From assembly GCA_937889485.1 (NCBI GenBank), contig CALAPG010000073.1:1-9804 (forward strand): 9,804 nucleotides of DNA. Direction: 5' to 3'. This DNA is from an uncultured Moraxella sp. (GTDB lineage Bacteria; Pseudomonadota; Gammaproteobacteria; Pseudomonadales; Moraxellaceae). This document shows, piece by piece, positions 1 to 7,162 of the stretch; the first letter of the stretch is position 1; the number at the start of each line of letters is the position of its first letter. Below the pieces are notes generated by a model. The model was not told the DNA's origin, did no database searches, and worked only from the letters and a program-made list of their open reading frames with translations. The position numbers were made by a program, and so were the translations under genes.

Positions 1-1
1 G

Positions 2-1066
2 GTATTAGCTGCCAAAACCTTGACCGAGTTTGTTGGTAAGCACCCTACGGTGGTGATCTTATGTCTAAGCTTTTTGATGATGATCGGTTTTAGCCTGGTG
101 GTTGAAGGACTTGGTTTTCATATACCTAAAGGTTATTTGTATGCGGCGATTGGTTTTTCTATTCTCATTGAAATGTTCAACCAATTTGCGATTCGTAACC
201 GTACCAAATATGAAAGTCAGATTCCCATCCGTGACCGTACTGCCGACGCTATTTTAAAACTAATGGGCGGTAAGACCCAAGAAAACACGGTCACCCCCGA
301 AAACAACGCTGAAGCTTTTGACTTTGATAGTATGCCATTTGCCCAAGAAGAACGTTACATGATTAGTGGGGTGCTAGCGCTCAATGAACGTGATGTTCAA
401 ACCATCATGACACCGCGTAACGAAATATCATGGGTGAACATTAACGGCAGCCATGAGGAAATGCGCGCGCAGCTACTAGACACGCCGCACAGCCTGTTTC
501 CTGTATGCCGAGATAATATTGACAAAGTGCTTGGCGTGGTGCGGGCTAAAGATATTCTATCGCTGCTTGACAATGGTATTATGGACATCGAGAATGCCAT
601 CAAGCCGTTGCTTGCCAAACAGCAGCCAGTTTTTGTATCAGAACGTATTGATAACCTAAAACTCCTTAACATGCTCAAAAAAGCCAAAGGCAATTTGGCG
701 ATGGTGATTGATGAATATGGGCAAGTAGCGGGGCTAGTAACTCCACTAGATGTTCTTGAAGCAATTGCAGGTGAGTTCCCTGATGAGGACGAAACCCTAG
801 AAATTATTGCTTATGAGGATTATTGGATTGTGGATGGTACCGCAAGCCTGCACCAGCTGCGTCTTGAACTTGAGGAGCCAGAGTTGTTACTAGATGCCGA
901 TCAATTTACGATTGGTGGTTATTTGATTTCACAATTGCCAGACATGCCAGAGGTGGATCAAAGTATCGTGCTGGATCACTATAAATTTACTATTCTAGAG
1001 ATTTCCACCTCTCGAATTTTAAAATTAAAAGTAGAAAAACAAACACCAATGGTGGCAATGGTATAA
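2..1066 (+). CDS. TerC-family membrane protein with CBS and CorC/HlyC domains (5' partial)
   Basis: The reading frame is open to the left edge, so the N-terminal part of the gene is outside the window; the TTG at 20 is an internal codon, not a start. Numbering from that codon, residues about 9-30 and 39-58 are two hydrophobic segments matching the end of a TerC domain, including the IPKGYLYAA stretch. The conserved RDRTADAILKLMGG segment follows (71-84). Two CBS domains come next (about 125-185 and 195-255), with the typical VIDEYGQVAGLVTPLDVLEAI signature at 229-249, then a C-terminal CorC/HlyC domain (about 268-340). This order is that of the YoaE/YegH-type inner-membrane proteins of about 520 residues, so some 170 residues are probably missing. 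TerC relatives are linked to metal-ion handling and CorC domains to Mg/Co efflux, but the substrate here is unknown. Confidence 0.88.
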   Translation, partial: VLAAKTLTEFVGKHPTVVILCLSFLMMIGFSLVVEGLGFHIPKGYLYAAIGFSILIEMFNQFAIRNRTKYESQIPIRDRTADAILKLMGGKTQENTVTPENNAEAFDFDSMPFAQEERYMISGVLALNERDVQTIMTPRNEISWVNINGSHEEMRAQLLDTPHSLFPVCRDNIDKVLGVVRAKDILSLLDNGIMDIENAIKPLLAKQQPVFVSERIDNLKLLNMLKKAKGNLAMVIDEYGQVAGLVTPLDVLEAIAGEFPDEDETLEIIAYEDYWIVDGTASLHQLRLELEEPELLLDADQFTIGGYLISQLPDMPEVDQSIVLDHYKFTILEISTSRILKLKVEKQTPMVAMV

Positions 1067-1097
1067 CTACCATGACAACCCAGGTTAGCTTGTTGGC

Positions 1098-1130
1098 ACA
1101 AAAAAGGATGGCTTGGCAATCCTTTTTTGT
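1098..1130. terminator. bidirectional intrinsic terminator between convergent genes
   Basis: A perfect 12-bp inverted repeat has arms at 1098-1109 (ACAAAAAAGGAT) and 1119-1130 with a 9-nt loop. The A-run on the left arm and T-run on the right arm give a U-tract in either direction. It sits between the stop of the TerC/CorC gene (1066) and the stop of coaX (1148), so it can serve both converging transcripts. Confidence 0.85.
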
Positions 1131-1147
1131 TTATCAATGTATCAAGG

Positions 1148-1870
1148 TTAATTTATAAAAAAACGTTGTAACCCTGCCAGTAGCAAATCTTGCTGAATCT
1201 GTACAGGTGCCAATAGATGCGGCGCAAACGTGGCGGCATCCCCACCTGTTATGGTAATATTAAAGTCAGAATAATGACGAATCGTTTCATTAATTGCCCC
1301 CACAATCGACAATAAAATACCGCGATGTACCGCGTCTTGGGTATTGGTACCCGAGGCAATACTATCAAACGTGCCCTCTATAATACTAATCTGGCGCGTA
1401 CCCGAAAATAGGGATTCGCGCTGCAAATAAATACTGGGAAAAATATAACCGCCCAAATGATGACCGTATTCGATTAAATCAATAGTCAATGCCGTCCCAC
1501 AGCCAATCACACACTGTTTTTGGTGTTTGTCGACCGCACCCAACATCTGTAGCCAGCGATCTACCCCAAGCTGGGCTTGGTTATAGTTGCTAGACATCAG
1601 CGCGTGTTTGGCATTGACCTGAGCAAATGCCAAGGGTTTGTTAAGGCGCTCAAGGCTTGCCGCAACGTCATTATTAACCGCTTGCCCGAGCACTGAGGAT
1701 ACCCCAATAAAGTCTGGGTTTAGACGTTCTAGCCGAAACGTCAGTCCTTTTAACAGCTCCGCGGGTGATTGTAAATGCTGCTCGGCGGCGTGGTCAAGCA
1801 CGTGACCATCGTCATCAGTGAGCCAGTATTTTAGCCGCGTGTTGCCTAAATCAAGCCAAAGGTTTGTCAT
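1148..1870 (-). CDS. coaX: type III pantothenate kinase
   Basis: This enzyme phosphorylates pantothenate, the first committed step of coenzyme A synthesis, in the cytoplasm. Type III enzymes belong to the ASKHA fold and are not inhibited by CoA. Visible motifs: the phosphate-binding DLGNTR at residues 7-12, GVDRW at 102-106, GCGTALTIDL at 123-132, GGYIFPS at 140-146, a conserved SGTNTQDAVHRG segment at 173-184 and TGGDA at 208-212. The 240-residue length is normal for the family. The ATG at 1870 directly precedes the conserved N-terminal strand, so the start is secure; only a weak purine stretch (AAAAGG) precedes it. It lies 38 bp downstream of birA on the same strand and is probably cotranscribed with it, an arrangement common in gammaproteobacteria. 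All expected motifs are present. Confidence 0.95.
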   Translation of the reverse strand: MTNLWLDLGNTRLKYWLTDDDGHVLDHAAEQHLQSPAELLKGLTFRLERLNPDFIGVSSVLGQAVNNDVAASLERLNKPLAFAQVNAKHALMSSNYNQAQLGVDRWLQMLGAVDKHQKQCVIGCGTALTIDLIEYGHHLGGYIFPSIYLQRESLFSGTRQISIIEGTFDSIASGTNTQDAVHRGILLSIVGAINETIRHYSDFNITITGGDAATFAPHLLAPVQIQQDLLLAGLQRFFIN

Positions 1871-1908
1871 CGTTATTACCTTTTAGGGTCTTTAGTAAGG
1901 GTCGGTTG

Positions 1909-2805
1909 CTAGGGTGATAAAACTTGGATCGTGCCTGTCCAAATTTGCCGTATGCTGCCGTCTGCGTCCGCTACTAGCAAACAGCCGCGCTCATCAATGC
2001 CATTGGCGGTACCGCTGATTGCTTGCTGAGCAATGGGCGCGGTGATATGTAATAATTTATCTTTGAGTACATCTTGTTGGTCAAATGCCGCTATAAATTC
2101 AGTCATAGCAGTTGGTGCAGCAAAACCATTAAACTGGGCAAGTGCTTGCATAATTGCCGCAACCATAGGGGCATATAATGGCTGCACGGATAGCGGTTTG
2201 TTGGTTAGATCTTGCAAGCTAACAGCTTGATAATTAAGACCTTCTTGGGTTTTATTGGTGAGGGTGGGGGCGTGCATTACATTGAGCCCAACCCCGACTA
2301 CTACCCCAAGCAGGGTACCTGCAACGCTGACAGGCTCAATTAAGATACCCGCAATTTTTTGAAACGGTATGTGCGCCCCCGCTTTTTTATCATAAAACCC
2401 CACATCATTGACCCATTTGACCCCAATACGAGGTAACTGCTGCTGCTTACGGTGCTGATTGATATCTTGTATCACGCTCATTTGGCTAAGCTGATAGCCC
2501 ACACAAAGCGATAACCGTCCATCAAGTGGCTGAGTCAGGCAGTGTTCGCGGGTTTGGCTTAGGGCGGCGGTTGGCACATAGAGTGACAAATACACATTGC
2601 CAAGGGGTGATTGCCATGTTCTGCCATGCTGTCCGCGTCCACTGCTTTGGCAGTCAGCGGTCAGTAGATAGGGGCGGCTGGCATGAGGGCGCGCGTGAAA
2701 AAGTGGCGCCTGATCTTGATAGCTGCGCGTTATCCACTCAATTAATTGGCTATTGGTTGAGTGGGTATGAGTAAGATGAGTGTGACGTATCAGGTCAAAG
2801 TTCAT
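1909..2805 (-). CDS. birA: biotin--[acetyl-CoA-carboxylase] ligase, without DNA-binding domain
   Basis: Biotin protein ligase makes biotinyl-5'-AMP and transfers biotin to a lysine of the carboxyl-carrier subunit of acetyl-CoA carboxylase. Visible motifs: HSTN near the N-terminus (15-18), the biotin/adenylate loop GRGQHGRTW at 56-64, KWVND at 130-134, KIAGILIE at 150-157 and GVGLNV at 171-176. A short C-terminal domain follows to residue 298. The catalytic domain begins almost at residue 1, so the winged-helix domain that makes E. coli BirA (321 aa) a repressor of the biotin operon is absent; this is a monofunctional (group I) ligase. Start ATG at 2805 has no strong Shine-Dalgarno. The gene is first of a probable birA-coaX operon and divergent from the TauE/SafE gene, with 81 bp between them. 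Confidence 0.93.
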   Translation of the reverse strand: MNFDLIRHTHLTHTHSTNSQLIEWITRSYQDQAPLFHARPHASRPYLLTADCQSSGRGQHGRTWQSPLGNVYLSLYVPTAALSQTREHCLTQPLDGRLSLCVGYQLSQMSVIQDINQHRKQQQLPRIGVKWVNDVGFYDKKAGAHIPFQKIAGILIEPVSVAGTLLGVVVGVGLNVMHAPTLTNKTQEGLNYQAVSLQDLTNKPLSVQPLYAPMVAAIMQALAQFNGFAAPTAMTEFIAAFDQQDVLKDKLLHITAPIAQQAISGTANGIDERGCLLVADADGSIRQIWTGTIQVLSP

Positions 2806-2846
2806 AAGCTTAGGCGGTAATGGTACAAGCGTAACAGAAATAAGTT

Positions 2847-2855
2847 TGCTATACT
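2847..2855 (+). promoter_or_regulatory. candidate extended -10 promoter for the TauE/SafE gene
   Basis: TGCTATACT is a good sigma70 extended -10 element (TG at 2847-2848, TATACT at 2850-2855), 31 bp upstream of the ATG at 2887. No convincing -35 hexamer is seen, as is common for extended -10 promoters. The element is embedded in the near-palindrome GCTATACTAGC, so the opposite strand also reads TAGTAT, but the birA promoter could not be placed with confidence. Confidence 0.45.
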
Positions 2856-2886
2856 AGCGCGAATTGCAAGGAAAGGAAATGCTAAA

Positions 2887-3696
2887 ATGATGTATGTGTG
2901 GTTTTTGATTGCGGGCGCGTTTGCAGGGACGTGTGCGGGGTTATTTGGGGTTGGCGGTGGTCTGATTATTGTCCCCGTGTTAATGGCAATCTTTAAGGCA
3001 TATGGTTATTCACCAGACGTGATTACCCATTTGGCAGTGGGCACTTCACTGGCCACTATTGCAGTGACGTCTATTAGCTCATTACGGGCACATAATGCAC
3101 GCGGCGGGGTGCGCTGGGATGTGTGGCGTCATATGTCGGGTGGCTTGGTCATCGGTAGCCTGCTTGGAGCATACGTGGCGGACTTGCTACATGGTCATAT
3201 ACTAGCACTCCTCATTGCTAGTATGGCGATGTTTATGGGCATCAAAATGCTACTTGCCAAAAAACAAGCGGCACTCACGCCAAGCGCCTTACCCAGTCCT
3301 AGTGTACAGTTTGGGGTAGGGGGGCTGATTGGTGCGGCATCGGCAATCTTTGGCATTGGGGGTGGCAGTTTTACAGTACCGTTTTTGAGTCGGTTTGGGT
3401 TAACCATGCAAAAAGCCGTGGGCACCTCCGCCGCTTGTGGCTTACCCATTGCGATTGCAGGCGCGCTTGGATTCATGTTTTTTGGTAAAGATGTAACGGG
3501 GCTTCCTAAAGAAGCGATTGGCTTTGTGCATGTTAGCGCATTTTTTTGTATTTCAGTGATGAGTTATATCTTTGCAAAATTTGGGGCAAAACTTGCCCAT
3601 CAGTTGCCAGCAAGCACCCTAAAACGCGCATTTGGGGCGCTGCTACTCATTGTCGGCACAAAAATGATGATCAGCGCGCTGGGTATTAACTTATAG
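2887..3696 (+). CDS. TauE/SafE-family sulfite/sulfonate exporter (anion permease)
   Basis: This is a polytopic inner-membrane protein of 269 residues, close to the usual family length, with about eight hydrophobic segments. The family's internal duplication is visible: [10 protein letters not shown] at residues 21-30 is echoed by [10 protein letters not shown] at 156-165, and each half is followed by a second conserved stretch ([11 protein letters not shown] at 48-58; [15 protein letters not shown] at 176-190). Members are proposed to export sulfite, sulfoacetate or related organosulfur anions, but substrate varies and no sulfur-metabolism gene is nearby, so the specificity is open. Start: ATG at 2887, preceded by AGGA at 2874-2877; a second ATG follows at once (2890). 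Its TAG stop at 3694-3696 lies inside the end of the convergent ribA gene, leaving no room for a conventional terminator between the two. Confidence 0.88.
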   Translation: MMYVWFLIAGAFAGTCAGLFGVGGGLIIVPVLMAIFKAYGYSPDVITHLAVGTSLATIAVTSISSLRAHNARGGVRWDVWRHMSGGLVIGSLLGAYVADLLHGHILALLIASMAMFMGIKMLLAKKQAALTPSALPSPSVQFGVGGLIGAASAIFGIGGGSFTVPFLSRFGLTMQKAVGTSAACGLPIAIAGALGFMFFGKDVTGLPKEAIGFVHVSAFFCISVMSYIFAKFGAKLAHQLPASTLKRAFGALLLIVGTKMMISALGINL

Positions 3697-4362
3697 CCCA
3701 GTTGTTGGTTTGATGGGTTTAACGAGTTCGACAGGTGCAACCGCTTCAATCATATGCCCCATCCGCTCTTTTTTGGTTTGCAGGTAACCCTCGTTGTACT
3801 CATTTAACCCCACTAACAGTGGTACTCGTTCTACTACCTCAATGCCCAAATCTGTCAAATAACTAATCTTGTTGGGGTTATTGGTTAGGATTTTTACCCT
3901 CTTGATGCCGACATGCGACAGCATCGGTAAACACATCTCATAAGTGCGAGCGTCGGCAGGCAAACCTAACATCAAGTTGGCATCCAACGTATCATGCCCT
4001 TGTTCTTGTAAGGCATAGGCGCGGATTTTGTTGGTAAGTCCAATACCGCGCCCCTCTTGGCGTAGGTATAAAATCGCACCGCAGCCATGGGCTTGAATCA
4101 TCTGCATAGTGGCATTAAGCTGAGGCCCACAGTCGCACTTTAGTGAGCTAAACGCATCACCTGTTAGACACTCGCTATGAATACGAATCAACGGCACCAC
4201 ATCTTTGTTGGCATTGGGTAGCCCCACGGTCAACATCACGTGCTCCGACTTAGGATTTCCCAAATCATCCAAGGCATTGGCATCAGTATCCTCAAAAACA
4301 TGAATATCAAATACACCATGTGCCGTAGGTAGCTGCGCTTGTGTGATAAATTGATACGACAC
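3691..4362 (-). CDS. ribA: GTP cyclohydrolase II (start at GTG 4362)
   Basis: RibA opens the imidazole ring of GTP, releasing formate and pyrophosphate, to start riboflavin synthesis. Numbered from the GTG at 4362 (223 aa), the zinc ligands are Cys65, Cys76 and Cys78 in HSECLTGD...KCDCG, and the catalytic/GTP-binding RQEGRGIGL lies at 101-109, followed by NKIRAYALQ and LTNNPNKI. It is a stand-alone RibA, not a RibBA fusion, with a C-terminal tail about 19 residues longer than in E. coli (196 aa). The frame stays open to an ATG at 4416, but the extra 18 residues are hydrophobic, come from AT-rich DNA and have no family counterpart. The GTG has GGAG 6 nt upstream and yields the expected N-terminus ahead of QAQLPT. 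The stop interlocks with that of the convergent TauE/SafE gene. No FMN riboswitch consensus was seen upstream. Confidence 0.95.
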   Translation of the reverse strand: MSYQFITQAQLPTAHGVFDIHVFEDTDANALDDLGNPKSEHVMLTVGLPNANKDVVPLIRIHSECLTGDAFSSLKCDCGPQLNATMQMIQAHGCGAILYLRQEGRGIGLTNKIRAYALQEQGHDTLDANLMLGLPADARTYEMCLPMLSHVGIKRVKILTNNPNKISYLTDLGIEVVERVPLLVGLNEYNEGYLQTKKERMGHMIEAVAPVELVKPIKPTTGL

Positions 4363-4368
4363 GTACCA

Positions 4369-4372
4369 CTCC
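4369..4372 (-). promoter_or_regulatory. Shine-Dalgarno that decides the ribA start
   Basis: On the minus strand this reads GGAG, 6 nt before the GTG at 4362-4360. The upstream in-frame ATG at 4416 has no comparable element, and the A/T-rich stretch between them reads as untranslated leader. Confidence 0.7.
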
Positions 4373-4662
4373 AAAAAATAAAAAATTAACAACAATGAAT
4401 AAAATAACGGCATCAAAATGCCACGGTTATTTGCCAGTGGTTACGCCTGCATTTTTACTGCTATTGGCACTAAATGAAGTCAGGCGCATAAATATCAAGT
4501 GAACTATACTCAAAGATAGCGTCTATGGGTCAAGGTCAACAGGGGATGGTAAATCTAACACCCACTCAATAATCACCCAATAACACGCCATCACCAAAAT
4601 ACAATTAGCAAACATAATCACTTAAGAAAGCAACGCCACTAGCTGTTTAATCAGCAAAAAAA

Positions 4663-4671
4663 TGCTATTAT
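4663..4671 (+). promoter_or_regulatory. candidate extended -10 promoter upstream of dxs
   Basis: TGCTATTAT (TG at 4663-4664, TATTAT at 4666-4671) matches a sigma70 extended -10. The sequence 16 bp upstream (TGTTTA, 4644-4649) is only a poor -35. A start here would give a dxs leader of about 270 nt. Note that the same TGCTAT core occurs in the TauE/SafE promoter candidate. Confidence 0.35.
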
Positions 4672-4773
4672 GCCACATTACCATGCCACGATGCGAAGAC
4701 GATACAGTAACTTATGCAAAATGCGTATTAACCCACCTGCATTACCTGTCAACGCTAGAGGGTTAGAGGACTT

Positions 4774-4813
4774 TTGTATAACACAGTTGTATAAAACGAC
4801 TGTAACTGTATGA
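4774..4813 (+). repeat. three TGTATRA copies upstream of dxs
   Basis: TTGTATAA occurs exactly at 4774-4781 and 4787-4794 (offset 13 bp), and a third related copy, TGTATGA, lies at 4807-4813. The repeats could be a binding site, but could also arise by chance in AT-rich DNA; TATAAA at 4790-4795 is also a possible -10. Confidence 0.3.
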
Positions 4814-4833
4814 GACGACACAGCCTCGTTTCA
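4811..4833 (+). other. predicted stem-loop in dxs leader
   Basis: Arms 4811-4818 (TGAGACGA) and 4826-4833 (TCGTTTCA) pair over 8 bp with one G-U wobble and a 7-nt loop. There is no following T-run, so it is not an intrinsic terminator. The right arm (TCGTTT, 4826-4831) can alternatively pair with AAACGA at 4794-4799. Confidence 0.4.
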
Positions 4834-4864
4834 ACTTGCCAACGTGGTACAGATAGATATTTAT

Positions 4865-4897
4865 CTAGTTAACTGTTAATTGTTAATTGTTAGCTAG
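4865..4897 (+). repeat. heptamer tandem repeat within a stem-loop
   Basis: TTAACTG, TTAATTG, TTAATTG run in tandem from 4869 to 4889, followed by a partial TTAGCTAG. The outer sequences CTAGTTAAC (4865-4873) and GTTAGCTAG (4889-4897) pair over 9 bp with one G-U wobble, enclosing a 15-nt loop. It lies 55 bp before the dxs start and is not followed by a T-run. Confidence 0.5.
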
Positions 4898-4951
4898 CCC
4901 CTTATCCAGCCCCTAACTCGCCAAGGTTAGCAGTGATTAGTATTCGCCATA

Positions 4952-7129
4952 ATGATAGCAAAAGCCAAAAAAACTGAGCCAAGTTACGCCCAAAATAGTC
5001 ATCAGCTAAAGACATTTGACGCCCTGCCACTGGCAAGACCTGCCACGCCACTGCTTGATGCGGTGAATAGCCCCGATGACCTAAAAAAATTTAGCGTGCC
5101 GCAGCTACAAGCCCTTGCTGACGAGCTTCGCCACTTTCTGCTGTATTCGGCAGGGGTAAGTGGGGGACACTTTGGCTCAAATCTTGGGGTAGTGGAACTG
5201 ACGATTGCGTTACACTATATTTTTCATGCGCCTAGCGATCAATTGGTATGGGATGTAGGTCACCAAGCCTATCCCCATAAAATCTTAACAGGACGGCGTG
5301 ATAAGCTCACTACTATTCGTAGCCAGCATGGGTTGACAGCTTTTCCAGAACGTCATGAGTCTATGTATGACACCTTTGGGGTGGGGCATTCTTCAACCGC
5401 CATCTCGGCAGGGCTAGGGATGTCACTTGCCATGCGTTATTTGGGCAAACCCCACCACGTAGTGAGCATCGTGGGCGATGGTGCCATGACGGGCGGTATG
5501 GCATTTGAGGCAATGAATGACGCCGTACAACAAAATGCTGATTTACTAGTGGTGCTTAATGACAATGACATGTCAATCTCTCAGGCCACGGGCGGTTTTT
5601 CAAAACACCTAGCCACACTTTGGCAGCGAGGGTTGGCGGTTGACATTGATAAAAACGGTGATGCCATTTTTACCAAGCGCACCATTTCTAGCGAAGATCG
5701 GCGTATTCGTCATTACTTGCACATGGCAAACGAAGCTATCACTGATTGGTCGGCGCGTATCCCCAATAAGATTAGTGAAAAGATTGCTGAAAAAGGCTTG
5801 CCTTCACCTTCTCAGCTTGAAACCTTGCCCGAAAAAATCGCCAACAAAATTGCCGATAATATTTTTCCAGAAAATTTGTTTAAAGCGATTGGTTTTCAAT
5901 ACTTTGGACCCTTTGATGGCCATGATTTAGAAAAACTGGTTAAAGTATTTGAGCGTGTCAAAAAGCTAAAAGGCGCGGTTTTGGTACATGTGCATACCGT
6001 CAAAGGCAAAGGATTTTCACCTGCTGAGCATGACCCCATCAGCTATCACGCGATCGCCAAATTAAAAAAACAGCAACTAGATGCCCAAGCCGCGGCAACA
6101 GCCGCCAAGAAGCCTGAAACTGCCCAAGCTACCAAACCATCTGAAAAAACCCTTGCCAAAAAATACTCAGACGTGTTTGGTGAGTTTATTTGTGATACAG
6201 CGAGCGTGGATAACAAGCTCATGGCAATCACCCCCGCTATGTCAGAAGGCTCTGGGATGGTGACGTTTGCCAAGCGCTATCCGCAGCAGTTTTTTGATGT
6301 GGCGATAGCCGAACAGCACGCGGTTACCCTTGCAGCAGGTATGGCAACCCAAGGCGTTAAGCCCATTGTGGCGATTTATTCCACGTTTTTGCAGCGTGGT
6401 TACGACCAGTTAGTGCATGATGTCGCGCTACAAAATCTAGATGTCATGTTTGCCATTGATCGCGCAGGCTTGGTGGGTGAGGATGGTGCAACCCATGCAG
6501 GCGTGTTTGATATCGCCTTTATGCGCTGTGTGCCCAACATGGTTATTGCCACCCCAAAAGATGAAAACGAGTGTTATCACCTGCTAAATACCTGTTATCA
6601 GCACCCTGCACCTACCGCCGTACGCTACCCACGTGGTACGGGCACGGGTGCGCCTATCAACAAACAGCAGCCTGTTTATCCAATTGGCAAAGCCGTATTA
6701 GACTGCTTTATTGATGTACAATCGGGCAGTATGCCGCAGCATAAAATGGCGCTACTTGCTTTTGGTAGCATGGTGGGGACTGCCAACGCAGCCTGTCAAA
6801 TCTTGGCTAAAACTTACCCAAACACACAATTTTTTGTTTATAATATGCGGTTTGTTAAACCCCTAGATCGTGAATTGTTAGACACGTTGGTGGCAGAAGG
6901 CTGTCAACTCGTGACCCTCGAAGAGCACCAATTGATGGGTGGGGCAGGCAGTGCAGTCAACGAATACGTGATTGCCCATGCCGTCGCACAAAAAACACCG
7001 CTACCCACGTTGTTAAATATCGCCATTGCCGATGAATTTATCCCACATGGCAGCCCAAACGAGCAATTAGCCGCTTGCGGGCTAGACGTCAACGGGGTGG
7101 TACAACAAATCCAAGCATTACTTCGTTAG
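4952..7129 (+). CDS. dxs: 1-deoxy-D-xylulose-5-phosphate synthase (enlarged)
   Basis: Dxs condenses pyruvate and glyceraldehyde 3-phosphate, using thiamine diphosphate, to start the MEP isoprenoid pathway; the product also feeds thiamine and pyridoxal synthesis. Visible: [15 protein letters not shown] at 103-117, GHSST 145-149, the ThDP/Mg motif GDGAMTGG 175-182 with NDN 203-205, GPFDGHD 319-325, catalytic Glu454 in [12 protein letters not shown] 503-506, and the C-terminal transketolase domain with MRFVKPLD and GGAGS. At 725 aa it is about 100 longer than E. coli Dxs (620). The excess lies in an N-terminal extension (about 22), an insertion between HLA (219) and GF (315) of about 43, and a linker after HAIAK of about 17. 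All catalytic motifs are intact. ATG 4952 is the first start after an in-frame TGA at 4934, but no Shine-Dalgarno precedes it. suhB follows after 33 bp. Confidence 0.97.
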   Translation: MIAKAKKTEPSYAQNSHQLKTFDALPLARPATPLLDAVNSPDDLKKFSVPQLQALADELRHFLLYSAGVSGGHFGSNLGVVELTIALHYIFHAPSDQLVWDVGHQAYPHKILTGRRDKLTTIRSQHGLTAFPERHESMYDTFGVGHSSTAISAGLGMSLAMRYLGKPHHVVSIVGDGAMTGGMAFEAMNDAVQQNADLLVVLNDNDMSISQATGGFSKHLATLWQRGLAVDIDKNGDAIFTKRTISSEDRRIRHYLHMANEAITDWSARIPNKISEKIAEKGLPSPSQLETLPEKIANKIADNIFPENLFKAIGFQYFGPFDGHDLEKLVKVFERVKKLKGAVLVHVHTVKGKGFSPAEHDPISYHAIAKLKKQQLDAQAAATAAKKPETAQATKPSEKTLAKKYSDVFGEFICDTASVDNKLMAITPAMSEGSGMVTFAKRYPQQFFDVAIAEQHAVTLAAGMATQGVKPIVAIYSTFLQRGYDQLVHDVALQNLDVMFAIDRAGLVGEDGATHAGVFDIAFMRCVPNMVIATPKDENECYHLLNTCYQHPAPTAVRYPRGTGTGAPINKQQPVYPIGKAVLDCFIDVQSGSMPQHKMALLAFGSMVGTANAACQILAKTYPNTQFFVYNMRFVKPLDRELLDTLVAEGCQLVTLEEHQLMGGAGSAVNEYVIAHAVAQKTPLPTLLNIAIADEFIPHGSPNEQLAACGLDVNGVVQQIQALLR

Positions 7130-7162
7130 CTTTTACCGCTTATTTATTGAAAAAGGTCAAAT

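Larger units (their letters stand above)
4363..4951. other. long non-coding divergent region between ribA and dxs
   Basis: About 590 bp separates the ribA GTG from the dxs ATG, far more than any other gap in the window (at most 81 bp). No ORF with family resemblance was found; the longest ATG frame looked at (4683-4766, 27 codons) has no ribosome binding site. It holds the ribA leader, a candidate plus-strand extended -10 (4663-4671), three TGTATRA copies (4775-4813) and two stem-loops (4811-4833, 4865-4897). No tRNA, FMN or TPP riboswitch consensus was recognised. It probably carries both divergent promoters and a long dxs leader; a small RNA cannot be excluded. Confidence 0.6.

Noticed and set aside
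397..693. 98-codon minus-strand frame opposite the CBS domains
   Set aside because: It lies antisense to a strongly conserved coding region and has no family resemblance; a shadow frame.
2526..2774. 82-codon plus-strand frame opposite birA
   Set aside because: Antisense to the BirA biotin/adenylate-loop region; composition reflects the opposite gene.
3671..3680. Palindrome AGCGCGCT near the end of the exporter as a ribA terminator
   Set aside because: The self-complementary sequence has no room for a loop and no U-run at the right distance; it is also coding sequence.
4409..4422. Small hairpin GGCAT/ATGCC upstream of ribA
   Set aside because: Only 5 bp with a 4-nt loop and no T-run in either direction; no role can be supported.
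4683..4766. 27-codon ATG frame in the ribA-dxs gap
   Set aside because: No Shine-Dalgarno, no recognisable sequence, and several Cys/His typical of random frames; not supported as a gene.
4363..4951. FMN or TPP riboswitch controlling ribA or dxs
   Set aside because: The conserved RFN and THI core sequences were looked for by eye on the strands facing each gene and not found.
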